Assembly: GCF_030540765.1 (NCBI RefSeq)
Contig: NZ_JAUOEL010000002.1
Location: forward strand, 620,001 to 684,000
Direction: 5' to 3'
DNA: 64,000 nucleotides
Origin: Flavivirga jejuensis
GTDB lineage: Bacteria; Bacteroidota; Bacteroidia; Flavobacteriales; Flavobacteriaceae
Positions 53,110-62,236 of the stretch are shown one piece after another. Under the pieces are notes generated by a model. It was not told where the DNA came from. It did no database searches and saw only the letters and a list, made by a program, of their open reading frames with translations. The translations under genes and the position numbers were made by a program. Every line of letters begins with the position of its first letter. Positions within the stretch are counted from its first letter, which is position 1.

Positions 53110-53379
53110 ATGAAAATAACTTTAGAAATACAAAACCTTAAATGTGGTGGTTGTGCCAACACAATTACTAATAAGGTATCCGATTTAGAAAACATTAGTG
53201 ATGTAATAATTAATAATGAAGACCATACGGTTTCGTTTTCTTATGAAAATGACATAGCACTTATAGAAGCTAAACAATTATTACATAAAATTGGTTACCC
53301 TATTGTTGGAGAAAAAAATGCATTAACCACTAAAGCAAAATCTTTTGTAAGCTGTGCTATAGGAAGATTAAGTGACTAA
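53110..53379 (+). CDS. Heavy-metal-associated (HMA) domain protein
   Basis: 89 residues. An HMA ferredoxin-like fold (residues 1-68) with the metal motif CGGC (LKCGGCANT, about 12-19). It starts 4 bp after the DUF2892 stop. The C-terminal tail of about 20 residues has one extra cysteine. Small HMA proteins carry copper or other soft metals; next to persulfide genes it could protect thiols or bind sulfur-reactive metal. Its stop is one base from the convergent clpS stop. Confidence 0.85.
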   Translation: MKITLEIQNLKCGGCANTITNKVSDLENISDVIINNEDHTVSFSYENDIALIEAKQLLHKIGYPIVGEKNALTTKAKSFVSCAIGRLSD

Positions 53380-53380
53380 A

Positions 53381-53659
53381 TTATACTATTTCTGCGCTTA
53401 AACCTGCATCTAACAACATAGAACAACGTGGTTTTAAATCGTCGTACAAGCCTGTTTTTACGGTACATTTTCCTTTATAATGAACAAGAAGTGCACATTG
53501 TTCTGCCTGTTCTGAAGTATGCTCGCAAGCATAGATAAGTGTTTCTATAACGTGGTCGAACGTATTAACGTCATCATTATAAACAACAATCTCGTTCTTC
53601 TTCTTTTCTTTTGTAGCTGTATCAAACTGCTCTAATACTTTCTCCTGACTGCTCATCAT
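53381..53659 (-). CDS. clpS: ATP-dependent Clp protease adaptor ClpS
   Basis: 92 residues. NEIVVYNDDVNTFDHVIETL (about 22-41) is the ClpS core with the N-degron pocket, followed by CEHTSEQAEQCALLVHYKGK and a C-terminal AGLSAEIV. ClpS delivers N-end-rule substrates to ClpAP/ClpCP. The second Met (53656) could be the real start. Confidence 0.95.
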   Translation of the reverse strand: MMSSQEKVLEQFDTATKEKKKNEIVVYNDDVNTFDHVIETLIYACEHTSEQAEQCALLVHYKGKCTVKTGLYDDLKPRCSMLLDAGLSAEIV

Positions 53660-53702
53660 TAAAATTTTTAACTAAAATAATTTATTTTTTTTAAACGAAA
53701 AG

Positions 53703-53725
53703 AAAAGGACACCAAAAAGATGTCC
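53703..53725 (-). terminator. Terminator of the M57-type protease gene
   Basis: Minus strand: GGACATC pairs with GGTGTCC around a T5 loop (53707-53725), then TTTTCTTTTCG. It lies 34 bp after the protease stop. Confidence 0.65.
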
Positions 53726-53758
53726 CTTCTAAACATAAAATTGTTTTTATTAAGAATA

Positions 53759-54637
53759 TTAGTACATATATTGTAATCCAACAATATCATCACTATCAAA
53801 TTCTCCATCTACTGATGAATTAAAACATGCTAACATAATTGAATCTGGGTTATAACCAGCAGATGTTCCTGGGATTGCATTCGCTCCATACGGTGCAACT
53901 AATTCAGGATCATATGAACCACAACTCTGTCTTGTTGCCCAATCTGTATGTCTAAATCCAACTGAATGTCCTATTTCGTGGGTAATAACATGCTCAATAA
54001 CATCTATACTAAAAGTGTCTAAACCAAATATCTGTACAAACTTATTTGGCAATCCGTTAGCTGGAAATCCTGCAGACCCTCCTGAGGCATTTATTGTTGG
54101 GTTAAAATAGACAACCATATCCTTATCTGAAAAGTTTGTACCAAAAGTTAACGTAAAAGAAATCGAAACACCACTTAATTGGTTAAAATTTTCTACTGCC
54201 AATATCAATGCATTTGCTTCTTTATTAGACAAGCTGTATGCACTTGCACCATAATAACCAAGAATAGATATATTTCTTCCTTGAGTCACCAAATTGTTGG
54301 TATGATAATTACGGTCTGTGAGACCATTACCCATATCCATATCCATGATCTGTTCTACAGTTAACATAATATCTTCCTCTACTTGAATCATAGGTTTAGT
54401 TGAACCATCTGGTAATAAAAAATCGACAACCTTTACATCATTTGTGTTCATGTAAAAATCGGATAATTTTTTTAACATCTCTTTTGTTACTTTAACTGCT
54501 GTATCTTCTTTATCGTCGACTACTGTTTCTGTTTCTATTTGGGAACTATCTTCGGGAATGACATCCTCTTTTTCACAAGATTGAAATAAAAATGGGGCTG
54601 ATAGCATTACGACTAAAAATATTTTAAATTTTTTCAT
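53759..54637 (-). CDS. Lipoprotein zinc metalloprotease (M57, HEIGH type)
   Basis: 292 residues, lipobox Cys21 (LFQSC) and an acidic linker to about residue 48. The metzincin motif is HEIGHSVGFRH (His220, Glu221, His224, His230), followed by SIMLACFNSS with the Met-turn and a C-terminal DSDDIVGLQYMY. These are the features of dual-action HEIGH metallopeptidases from Bacteroidota. Likely a surface or secreted peptidase; substrate unknown. Single gene with its own terminator. Confidence 0.88.
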   Translation of the reverse strand: MKKFKIFLVVMLSAPFLFQSCEKEDVIPEDSSQIETETVVDDKEDTAVKVTKEMLKKLSDFYMNTNDVKVVDFLLPDGSTKPMIQVEEDIMLTVEQIMDMDMGNGLTDRNYHTNNLVTQGRNISILGYYGASAYSLSNKEANALILAVENFNQLSGVSISFTLTFGTNFSDKDMVVYFNPTINASGGSAGFPANGLPNKFVQIFGLDTFSIDVIEHVITHEIGHSVGFRHTDWATRQSCGSYDPELVAPYGANAIPGTSAGYNPDSIMLACFNSSVDGEFDSDDIVGLQYMY

Positions 54638-54873
54638 TTGATTTTAGGCTTTTTAAATTAATAGATTAATAAATTAATGTTTCCGAAAACTAATGACATA
54701 AGTTTTTCAGCCTCAGTCTTCCATGAGAATACTGAAAAATCATGCTTTAAAATAAATTTATTCCTATAGTAAATATAGTTCTTTAAAAAAGAATATTCTT
54801 GTGGTTTTCCCCTATAAATTGATTTTTTTCATAAGAAAATCATAATTTATTGAAAATAATTCAAAAAAATCAT

Positions 54874-55716
54874 CTATTTATTAAACTCTAAAGCCACCCA
54901 GTTGTTTCTTTCTAATTGTGATTGAAGTTCGAGGTTGTTCGTTTTACATGCCGCTTTTATAACTGGAATATCGTCGTTGTAAAAACCACTTAAAAATAAA
55001 GTCCCTTTTTTGTTTAAGCAAGATGCGTAAGTCTCCATGTCTTGCAATAAAATGTTTCGGTTAATATTAGCGATAATAACATCATACTTTTTGTCTTTTA
55101 AAACCGATGCATCACCTTCTATAACAGTAATGTGATTACAATTATTACGGGCAACGTTCTCAATACTGTTTAAATAACACCAATTATCGTAATCTACAGC
55201 GTCAATGGGTTTAGCTCCTTTTATTTCTGCCAAAATAGCTAACACTCCTGTACCACATCCCATATCTAAAACGGATTTATTCGCTACATCATTTTTTAAA
55301 ATATGTTGAATCATCATGTGTGTTGTTTCATGATGCCCCGTACCAAAACTCATTTTGGGCTCAATAACAATATCAAACGTAGTATCTGGTTTTTCGTGAA
55401 ATGGCGCACGAACAGAACACATAGCATCAACAACTATGGGATTAAAATTATTTTCCCATTCTTTATTCCAATTGGTTTGTTCAATTTCGTTAAAAGTAAA
55501 ACTGATCTCAAATTCTTCAGAATTTAAAATTTGAATATCTTCAAGTATGGATTCGTTCCATTCTTCTTTTTGAATATATGCTGTAACACCCGTTTCGGTT
55601 TCTACAAAGCTTTCAAAACCTGCGTAACCCAATTCTGCAATGAGTATTTCTACACCTGGTTGTAATGGTGTTACTTTAAACTCGTAACCTATATAAATGA
55701 TATTTGACATAATCAA
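54874..55716 (-). CDS. prmA: Ribosomal protein L11 methyltransferase
   Basis: 280 residues. Methylates L11 with S-adenosylmethionine. Motif I is VLDMGCGTGVLAILAEIKGA (about 144-163), and the catalytic-loop motif ANINRNIL is near 216. SFGTGHHETTHMMIQHIL is the PrmA-specific segment. The start could be the Met two codons in (55710). Confidence 0.94.
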   Translation of the reverse strand: MIMSNIIYIGYEFKVTPLQPGVEILIAELGYAGFESFVETETGVTAYIQKEEWNESILEDIQILNSEEFEISFTFNEIEQTNWNKEWENNFNPIVVDAMCSVRAPFHEKPDTTFDIVIEPKMSFGTGHHETTHMMIQHILKNDVANKSVLDMGCGTGVLAILAEIKGAKPIDAVDYDNWCYLNSIENVARNNCNHITVIEGDASVLKDKKYDVIIANINRNILLQDMETYASCLNKKGTLFLSGFYNDDIPVIKAACKTNNLELQSQLERNNWVALEFNK

Positions 55717-55746
55717 TTTTTTCGATTGTAAAGATAGAAGTAAATA

Positions 55747-55930
55747 CTATAACAACTGTTTTTCTATAGTTATTTTAATTATTTCAACACTGTTTTTAGC
55801 TCCAAATTTACTCATAATGTTCATTCGATGTGCTTCTTCCTTTTTTTAGACTAATAAATAACTTTTCTAAAATTGGCTATGTTGTTAATTCTTCTGAAAT
55901 AGCGACCAACACATTATGTCCGCGACATGT
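55747..55930 (-). pseudogene. NarL/LuxR-type response regulator, C-terminal remnant
   Basis: The minus strand reads ISEELTT, a stop, PILEKLFISLKK, then after a frame change EEAHRMNIMSKFGAKNSVEI and IKITIEKQLL before a stop. This is the C-terminal helix-turn-helix of NarL-type regulators. One internal stop, one frameshift and the missing receiver domain show it is dead. Confidence 0.75.
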
Positions 55931-56055
55931 TAAACTGGGTTGTAAACCATTAATATATCTTCAAAATTTGTAAATGCAGTTTCTTCTACCGTGATTTGAA
56001 TGTTGTTATTTCGATTACTTTCACCTCATAATAAAAAGTTAAAGGTATATAACTG

Positions 56056-56093
56056 AAAAAGACCTGTTAGATTTAAAACTTAACAGGTCTTTT
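56056..56093. terminator. Bidirectional rho-independent terminator
   Basis: GACCTGTTA (56061-56069) pairs with TAACAGGTC (56081-56089), with A5 before and T4 after, so T runs follow the stem on both strands. It would end tpiA transcription on the minus strand. Confidence 0.75.
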
Positions 56094-56117
56094 ATACTTT
56101 ATCTGTACTTTGCAAGT

Positions 56118-56200
56118 ACGCCCCGCGTTAGGGATTGAGCGATTGTTGGAGCTCCTCGCAGAGAGCGACTCGTGAAAGCTCGACCCAAAGGGTAACGCCC
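56118..56200. repeat. Long imperfect palindrome, REP-like
   Basis: GCGTTA (56125-56130) pairs with TAACGC (56193-56198); inside, GGG (56131-56133) pairs with CCC (56184-56186) and TTGAGC (56135-56140) with GCTCGA (56178-56183), around a GC-richer loop. It is clearly richer in GC than its surroundings. Similar elements are, as I recall, frequent in flavobacterial intergenic DNA. Confidence 0.5.
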
Positions 56201-56214
56201 AAAATATTGTTTAA

Positions 56215-56964
56215 TTAAAACGCATTTACGATAGCGAAAAAGTCGTCTGCGTTAAGTGCAGCACCTCCAATTAAACCACCATCTACATCTGGTTTAGAGA
56301 AAATCTCTTGTGCATTTCCTGGTTTTACACTACCGCCGTAAAGAATTGAAATACCATTAGCAACATCGTTACCGTAAGTATCTGCTAATGTTTTTCTAAT
56401 AAATGCATGCATATCTTGTGCTTGCTCTGGGCTAGCTGTTTCGCCAGTACCTATTGCCCAAACTGGTTCGTATGCCAATACTATATTTTTGAATGCAGAA
56501 ACGCCTAAATGAAATAAGGCATTTTTTATTTGACTTTCTACAACAGCTTCATGATTTCCAGATTTTCTGTCTGCTAACTCTTCACCAAAACAAAAAATAA
56601 CACGTAAACCGTTTGCTAAAGCTGCATCTACTTTTTTAGCAAGCATCTCGTCTGTTTCATTAAAATAGGCACGACGCTCACTATGTCCTAAAATGACTGT
56701 TTCGACACCAACACTTTTAAGCATGTTTGCATTTACTTCGCCTGTATATGCGCCATTTTCTGCAAAGTGCATGTTTTGGGCAACAACTTCTATACTTGTA
56801 CTTTTTAACGCTTCGTAAGCATGGTATAAATTAGTAAATGTAGGTGCTACCATAACCTCTGCATTAGAAGTTTTTGTTTTATTTTTTAAATCATCAATTA
56901 ACGATTCTGTCTGTGATAAATCGTTATTCATTTTCCAGTTTCCAGCAACAATGTTTTTTCTCAT
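56215..56964 (-). CDS. tpiA: Triosephosphate isomerase
   Basis: 249 residues. Interconverts dihydroxyacetone phosphate and glyceraldehyde 3-phosphate in glycolysis. Catalytic Lys11 (NWKMN), His94 (GHSERR) and Glu166 (AYEPVWAIGTG) are intact, as is the phosphate-binding LYGGSVKPGN. Start 15 bp after the hairpin element at the 3' side; upstream neighbours run in the same direction. Confidence 0.97.
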   Translation of the reverse strand: MRKNIVAGNWKMNNDLSQTESLIDDLKNKTKTSNAEVMVAPTFTNLYHAYEALKSTSIEVVAQNMHFAENGAYTGEVNANMLKSVGVETVILGHSERRAYFNETDEMLAKKVDAALANGLRVIFCFGEELADRKSGNHEAVVESQIKNALFHLGVSAFKNIVLAYEPVWAIGTGETASPEQAQDMHAFIRKTLADTYGNDVANGISILYGGSVKPGNAQEIFSKPDVDGGLIGGAALNADDFFAIVNAF

Positions 56965-57049
56965 AAGATTGGTCTTAAGTTTCCTTAATTTAGGAAGCGA
57001 TTTTTATATATTATAATTAATAATTCGTATAGCTAAAACGCAAAAATAC

Positions 57050-57541
57050 TTATTTTTTTAATGCTTTTAGCAACTTATCATCATCAGCTTCAATAACATT
57101 AAATACAACGATTTCGTTAGCTTTATTTATTACCATATATCTGGGAATCCAATCAATTTTTACAAAATCTGCAAAAGGACATTTCTTACCAGATGGCATA
57201 TAATAATGGTCTCCTTTTACTTGATATTTTTCTATGCCTCGTTTCCAGGCTGCTTCCCCTCTATCTAAAGATAAAAAGACATAAACCACGTCTTTATATT
57301 CTGATTGTAACGCCTTTACTTTTGGCATACCTTTAATGCAATCTCCACACCAAGATGCCCAAATATCAATAACAATGGTTTTCCCTTTATGTTTTTCTAA
57401 AATACTTTTAAATGTAATTTCATCACCTTCAAATGACATAAAAGTATCATTTAGTGCTGCTTCAGAAAATTGTATTGGTGATTCTGTATTACAACTTAAA
57501 AAGCTGATTAATACTATAAGTAGATAGTTTATTTTTTTCAT
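57050..57541 (-). CDS. TlpA-like thioredoxin-fold lipoprotein
   Basis: 163 residues, lipobox Cys17 (ISFLSC). The thioredoxin fold has the active site WASWCGDCIKGMP (Cys65, Cys68) and a cis-proline in IDWIPRYMV near 135. A periplasmic thiol-disulfide reductase of the TlpA/ResA type. The CGDC site is less common than CxPC and suggests a reducing role. It follows the permease gene by 7 bp. Confidence 0.88.
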   Translation of the reverse strand: MKKINYLLIVLISFLSCNTESPIQFSEAALNDTFMSFEGDEITFKSILEKHKGKTIVIDIWASWCGDCIKGMPKVKALQSEYKDVVYVFLSLDRGEAAWKRGIEKYQVKGDHYYMPSGKKCPFADFVKIDWIPRYMVINKANEIVVFNVIEADDDKLLKALKK

Positions 57542-57548
57542 ATATCAA

Positions 57549-58625
57549 TTATTGCAATGTCACTTTTGGATCTAACCATACATAGATTAAGTCTACAAAA
57601 ATATTAATAATTACAAAGAGTAAAGCTATAATTAACACGGCTCCCATAATTACTGGTAAATCTAATGTATTTAAGGCATTTACAATCTCTTTTCCCAATC
57701 CATTCCAACCAAAAATATACTCTACAAAAACAGCGCCTGCCAACATAGATGCAAACCAACCAGATATTGCGGTAACAACAGGATTTAAAGCATTCTTAAT
57801 AGCATGTCTTTTTATAATTTGAAATTCGCTTAACCCTTTTGCTCGTGCTGTACGAATATAATCTTGATTAAAGACTTCCAACAACGAGTTTCTCATGAGT
57901 TGAATAACCACTGCCAATGGGCGAATACCTAGTACAATAGCTGGGAGTATCAAGTTTTTCCATTTTATATGCATCGCTTCACCAAAATCGTCTAGCTCAT
58001 AAAGACTTCCTGTCATCTCCAGATTTGTATACTCATGTAGTATATATCCAAAAAACCAAGCAAACAAAATAGCGCTAAAAAAAGAAGGAATACTCATCCC
58101 TAATGTGCTAAAAATTTGAATTGTTTTATCTAACCATCTATCTTTATAAAGCGCAGAAACGATTCCTAATAAAACACCTAATACCATAGCTATTATAATA
58201 GCACTTATAGCTAACACAAAGGTATTAGGTAATGTTTCTGATAACACGTCACTTACTTTTCTACCTTGTTTTGTAAAGGATTCTCGTAAATACGGCAATT
58301 TAAAAACAGTCGTTGTATTTCCTATTGAAAACAACTTGATTGCGCCATACTTACCTGCTCTTAAAAAGGTGTAGTCGTTTTGTTTTTTTGAATGAAATGA
58401 AATAGGCGAAAGATCATTTAAATAATAAAAGTACTGCGTGCTTATAGGTTTATCGAATCCGTATTTTTGTTTTACGAGGGCTAATTGCTCGCTATCCTCA
58501 TTCTGCCCTAACATCATTTGTGCAGGATCTCCAGGAAGTACATTAAATAATAAGAAAATAACAGTAACTACCCCAAATAATGTGAGTAAAGCGTATGTGA
58601 TTTTATTTAGTAGATAGCTTATCAA
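57549..58625 (-). CDS. ABC transporter permease, DppB/OppB family
   Basis: 358 residues with six membrane helices. The N-terminus (FLLFNVLPGDPAQMMLGQNE) and the EAA-type loop (TARAKGLSEFQIIKRHAIKN, about 262-281) identify the oligopeptide/nickel permease B family. It also has a periplasmic insertion (about 68-118) longer than in proteobacterial DppB. No partner permease, ATPase or binding protein is nearby; the rest of the transporter must be encoded elsewhere. Confidence 0.9.
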   Translation of the reverse strand: MISYLLNKITYALLTLFGVVTVIFLLFNVLPGDPAQMMLGQNEDSEQLALVKQKYGFDKPISTQYFYYLNDLSPISFHSKKQNDYTFLRAGKYGAIKLFSIGNTTTVFKLPYLRESFTKQGRKVSDVLSETLPNTFVLAISAIIIAMVLGVLLGIVSALYKDRWLDKTIQIFSTLGMSIPSFFSAILFAWFFGYILHEYTNLEMTGSLYELDDFGEAMHIKWKNLILPAIVLGIRPLAVVIQLMRNSLLEVFNQDYIRTARAKGLSEFQIIKRHAIKNALNPVVTAISGWFASMLAGAVFVEYIFGWNGLGKEIVNALNTLDLPVIMGAVLIIALLFVIINIFVDLIYVWLDPKVTLQ

Positions 58626-58720
58626 ATAGGTTTATTCGTTGATCTGTTTTTCTTTTTTATTGATTTGTTGATCTATTTGTTTGTTTAAAGAAAGAAATAA
58701 GATGGTCACATCATACTCAA

Positions 58721-60031
58721 TTATTCTTCTTTAAGTTTAATTTTTATAATTCCAGTATAAATGGTATCATTTTGAATGTTTAGTGCTTTTAATTGCAGAG
58801 AGTCCTTTACAACATTAATACTTTCAATAGTATCTTCATCTAAAGCTTCTACTGTTTCTTCTGTTGATAATTCTCCATTTATATAGTAAATAATAGCCTC
58901 CTCTACTACTTTTGGTTCTGGTTTCCTTTCTACTTTTGGCAACTCTAATTCATCAATATCATTCCAATGTACTTTTTGTTTAATGGTGCCTGCATCCAAT
59001 TCTATTACCCCAGGGTTGGAACGCACTATCGTTTTAAGAGCCTTTTCATCACACAAATAAAATTCAAAATCAATATCATAGGCCTCTTTAATACGTTGCT
59101 TAACGTCCTCTCCTGATGCTGTTAAACCAATAACTTTGTAACCATTTTTAATGGCTTCTTCTGATAAAGCTTTCAATTTCATTGCCCCCGCCCTCTCAAT
59201 TTTCTCTAGACTATAAGAAACTATAACGATAAGGTTTTCTTCTGCCAAAAACTGTTGTGTTAGATCTTCTTCTTCACTTTCTATTGAAAAATCATAGATA
59301 GGTGGTTGATACCCCTCTTGAAGCACTTTAGTATCTACACTCACAAAATCACCTTCAACAGATGGATAAGAACCATTGGTAACAATAACCTTCTCTTTCC
59401 CTGCAACTTTAAACTTCCAACTATATTCTACAATAGCTTTTGCGGCATCTTCTGGAGTACTCATACCTTCTTGAATATTGGCTCCTATTTTATATGCTCT
59501 AAAATCTTTGGCTGGTAAATGCTCTAATACATGATAACCAAACCAAAGGCTAAAAACAAAACCTAATAAAGCAATAACTGTTGTTATTAAACTATTAAAT
59601 AATGGTTTTATATACTTGATTCCAAAAAATAAAATCAATATAAAAAACAATAAAATCAAGTCTTTTGTAAAGCTTTCCCATGGTGTTAATTTTAAAGCAT
59701 CACCAAAACAACCACAGTCTTTTACTTTATCGAAATATGCCGAATAAAATGTTAAAAATGTAAAAAACACAATCATTCCCAGTAAACTCCAAATGGTAAA
59801 TTTTGGCTTATAACCAATAAGTAAAAAAACACCTAAAACAACTTCAAAAACGACTACCAGAACGGAAATCATTAATGAATAAGGTTCTAAAAAGGGGATG
59901 TTTAAAACATCTACGCTAAAATATTCTTGTAATTTATAAGAAAAACCTAATGGATCGTTTAGTTTTATTAATCCAGAAATGATAAATAAAACACCAACAA
60001 ATACTCTTGATATACTTACTAAAGCCTTCAT
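58721..60031 (-). CDS. DoxX/MauE-like membrane protein with thioredoxin-like C-terminus (BT_3928 type)
   Basis: 436 residues. N-terminal DoxX/MauE membrane domain with four to five helices (ISRVFVGVLFIISGLIKLND; DKVKDCGCFGDALKLTPWES with CGC), a further helix near 155-170, then a soluble region. Residues about 250-365 look like a thioredoxin fold without a CxxC pair. The tail (YYINGELSTEETVEALDEDT) resembles one plug-like unit of the M56 protease at 1811-4633. Function uncharacterised; likely linked to periplasmic redox with the TlpA-like neighbour. Confidence 0.82.
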   Translation of the reverse strand: MKALVSISRVFVGVLFIISGLIKLNDPLGFSYKLQEYFSVDVLNIPFLEPYSLMISVLVVVFEVVLGVFLLIGYKPKFTIWSLLGMIVFFTFLTFYSAYFDKVKDCGCFGDALKLTPWESFTKDLILLFFILILFFGIKYIKPLFNSLITTVIALLGFVFSLWFGYHVLEHLPAKDFRAYKIGANIQEGMSTPEDAAKAIVEYSWKFKVAGKEKVIVTNGSYPSVEGDFVSVDTKVLQEGYQPPIYDFSIESEEEDLTQQFLAEENLIVIVSYSLEKIERAGAMKLKALSEEAIKNGYKVIGLTASGEDVKQRIKEAYDIDFEFYLCDEKALKTIVRSNPGVIELDAGTIKQKVHWNDIDELELPKVERKPEPKVVEEAIIYYINGELSTEETVEALDEDTIESINVVKDSLQLKALNIQNDTIYTGIIKIKLKEE

Positions 60032-60057
60032 TGCTTAATTTTTATATTTTAAATAAA

Positions 60058-60597
60058 TTATTTTTCATTTAAATGTATCAATGCAAAAATCGCATAATTA
60101 ATCATGTCTTGATAATTAGCATCAATACCTTCACTCACCAATGTTTTTCCTGCATTATCTTCAATCTGTTTAACCCGCAATAATTTTTGTAAAATTAAAT
60201 CGGTTAAACTACTTACTCTCATATCACGCCAAGCTTCACCATAGTCATGGTTTTTATCTTGCATAAGTTGTTTGGTAATAGCAACTTGTTTTTTGTATAA
60301 TTTGGTAGCTTCTTCTGTAGATAAATCTGGCTGTTCCACCACACCTTTTTCTAGCTGAATTAAAGCCATAATACAATAATTTATAATACCAATAAATTCA
60401 CTTACTTCACCTTCATCAACCTTTCTAACATCGTTTTGTTGAAGCCCCCTAATACGTTGTGCTTTAATGAAAATTTGATCGGTAAGCGATGGCAATCGCA
60501 ATATGCGCCAGGCACTACCATAATCCGACATTTTTTTTATGAATAAACTTTTACACGTATCAATTACGGCATCATATTCTTTTGAAGTATCTTGCAT
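60058..60597 (-). CDS. DUF1599 (PF07659) protein
   Basis: 179 residues built from two similar halves: the first (about 1-85) has MSDYGSAWRILRLPSLTDQI and the second (about 90-179) has KNHDYGEAWRDMRVSSLTDL, each followed by FIGIINYC or QDMINYAIF. This internal repeat is typical of the family. It is a conserved cytoplasmic protein of unknown function, always near the DoxX-like gene in flavobacteria as I recall. Upstream the divergent folP gene begins after 106 bp. Confidence 0.9.
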   Translation of the reverse strand: MQDTSKEYDAVIDTCKSLFIKKMSDYGSAWRILRLPSLTDQIFIKAQRIRGLQQNDVRKVDEGEVSEFIGIINYCIMALIQLEKGVVEQPDLSTEEATKLYKKQVAITKQLMQDKNHDYGEAWRDMRVSSLTDLILQKLLRVKQIEDNAGKTLVSEGIDANYQDMINYAIFALIHLNEK

Positions 60598-60703
60598 GAA
60601 TTAAAAATGAATTTTGCGTAAATTTCGCATAAAAAAGTTTAACCATCAAAGTTTCAGTATTAAAGTTTTAAACTTAGTACGAACACCATACAAAACGGTA
60701 TAA

Positions 60704-61528
60704 ATGACACTAAACTGTAAAGGAAAACTCATCGATTTAACAGTGCCAAAGGTGATGGGAATCCTAAATATTACTCCTGATTCGTTTTACGATGGCGGAC
60801 AACATAAAAATGAAAACGCTGTTTTAAAGCATGTTGAGTTAATGCTTCACCAAGGTGCAACTTTTATTGATGTTGGCGCATACAGCTCGCGCCCTAATGC
60901 AGATCATGTTAGTGAGGCTCATGAATTAAAAAGAATCTTACCTATTGTTAATTTGATTTTAAAAGAATTTCCTGAGGTTTTACTTTCTATTGACACGTTT
61001 AGAAGTCAGGTTGCAAAACAATGTATAGCCGCTGGTGCAGCTTTGGTTAATGATATTTCGGCAGGAAAATTAGACCATAATATGTTACAAACTATTGCCG
61101 ATTTACACGTTCCATATATTATGATGCATATGAAAGGAACACCGCAAACCATGCAACAACAGACTAATTATGATGATATAATTAAAGACATGCTCTTTTA
61201 TTTTTCCGAACGCATTGCTGCTGCAAGGCAATTAGGAATCGTCGATATTATTGTAGATCCTGGGTTTGGATTTGCCAAAACGTTAGAACAAAATTATGAA
61301 TTACTAAATAAACTTGAACATTTTAAGATGATAGATAAACCAGTATTAGTGGGTGTTTCAAGAAAATCTATGATTTATAAAACTTTAGAAACTTCTGCAA
61401 AAGAATCTCTTAACGGCACAAGTGTTTTAAACACCATTGCTTTACAAAAAAATGCTTCTATTTTAAGAGTTCATGATGTAAAAGAAGCTATGGAATGTAT
61501 TAAACTTGTTGAATCTTTAAATGCATAA
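60704..61528 (+). CDS. folP: Dihydropteroate synthase
   Basis: 274 residues. Joins p-aminobenzoate to dihydropterin pyrophosphate in folate synthesis. Motifs: MGILNITPDSFYDGG (18-32), DVGAYSSRPNA near 57, VNDISAG near 115, VDPGFGFAKT near 185 and VGVSRKSMI near 218, all the pterin and sulfonamide-site residues. It works downstream of FolE in the same pathway. Confidence 0.96.
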   Translation: MTLNCKGKLIDLTVPKVMGILNITPDSFYDGGQHKNENAVLKHVELMLHQGATFIDVGAYSSRPNADHVSEAHELKRILPIVNLILKEFPEVLLSIDTFRSQVAKQCIAAGAALVNDISAGKLDHNMLQTIADLHVPYIMMHMKGTPQTMQQQTNYDDIIKDMLFYFSERIAAARQLGIVDIIVDPGFGFAKTLEQNYELLNKLEHFKMIDKPVLVGVSRKSMIYKTLETSAKESLNGTSVLNTIALQKNASILRVHDVKEAMECIKLVESLNA

Positions 61529-61529
61529 A

Positions 61530-62201
61530 ATGAAGCAACTATTAACATTGGGGCTATTATTAATAATGTTTTCCTGTGGAAAAGAAAAAGTACTCCAACT
61601 GCCTGAAATAAGTCATTCTGAGATAACTGAAATATACGATGTATCGCCAGCATATCTGTTTTATGATGAAACTCAAAAAGATAGTGTTGAATTAAATAGA
61701 AAAAACCTGATTAGCACAACCAATTGGTTAGTAAATGTTGATAAACGCTTAACTTTAAAACAAGCTATACCCCACATAAAATACCTTCAAAATAAAAAAC
61801 AGAATTCAAGCCATAAAAAGAAATCAGCTAAAAACTACTTTACTTGTAACGATACCAGTAGAAAGAATTTAGGATTTATAGAGTTTACAGATGTGGTTTT
61901 TGAATCTGACTTTAAAAATGAAACATTACCCGATTTAAAGGCAGATTCATATTTTGGTCTAGTAGAATTTAATTCTTTTGAAAAAATTGAAATGACAGTT
62001 ATTTATGGAGAGCATATGGAGACTTTAAATCTTAATTTTGACGATCTACTAAGCTATATCCGTGAATCAAAAGCCCTCACTCTTAAATTATCATTTAATT
62101 CAAATATATCGTTCCAAGATTATATTAGTGTGAAATCTAAAATACTGTCAATAGACTCTGTTAGCTTACAGCTTTTTAATCATGAACTAATTTTTAATTG
62201 A
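61530..62201 (+). CDS. Hypothetical lipoprotein between folP and cdaA
   Basis: 223 residues from ATG 61530, just after the folP stop (TAAAATG); an in-frame ATG nine bases earlier overlaps folP. Lipobox near Cys16 (LLIMFSC). The body is charged with no motif I recognise. By synteny it may be a conserved flavobacterial gene of the folP-cdaA operon. Role unknown. Confidence 0.65.
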   Translation: MKQLLTLGLLLIMFSCGKEKVLQLPEISHSEITEIYDVSPAYLFYDETQKDSVELNRKNLISTTNWLVNVDKRLTLKQAIPHIKYLQNKKQNSSHKKKSAKNYFTCNDTSRKNLGFIEFTDVVFESDFKNETLPDLKADSYFGLVEFNSFEKIEMTVIYGEHMETLNLNFDDLLSYIRESKALTLKLSFNSNISFQDYISVKSKILSIDSVSLQLFNHELIFN

Positions 62202-62236
62202 TCATATTTTCTTAAATTTACCAAAACCCATATCGT

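Larger units (their letters stand above)
55717..56214. other. 498-bp intergenic region: gene remnant, terminator and hairpin element
   Basis: Contains a response-regulator remnant (55747-55930), a bidirectional terminator (56056-56093) and a long imperfect hairpin (56118-56200). Nothing else was seen. Confidence 0.6.
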
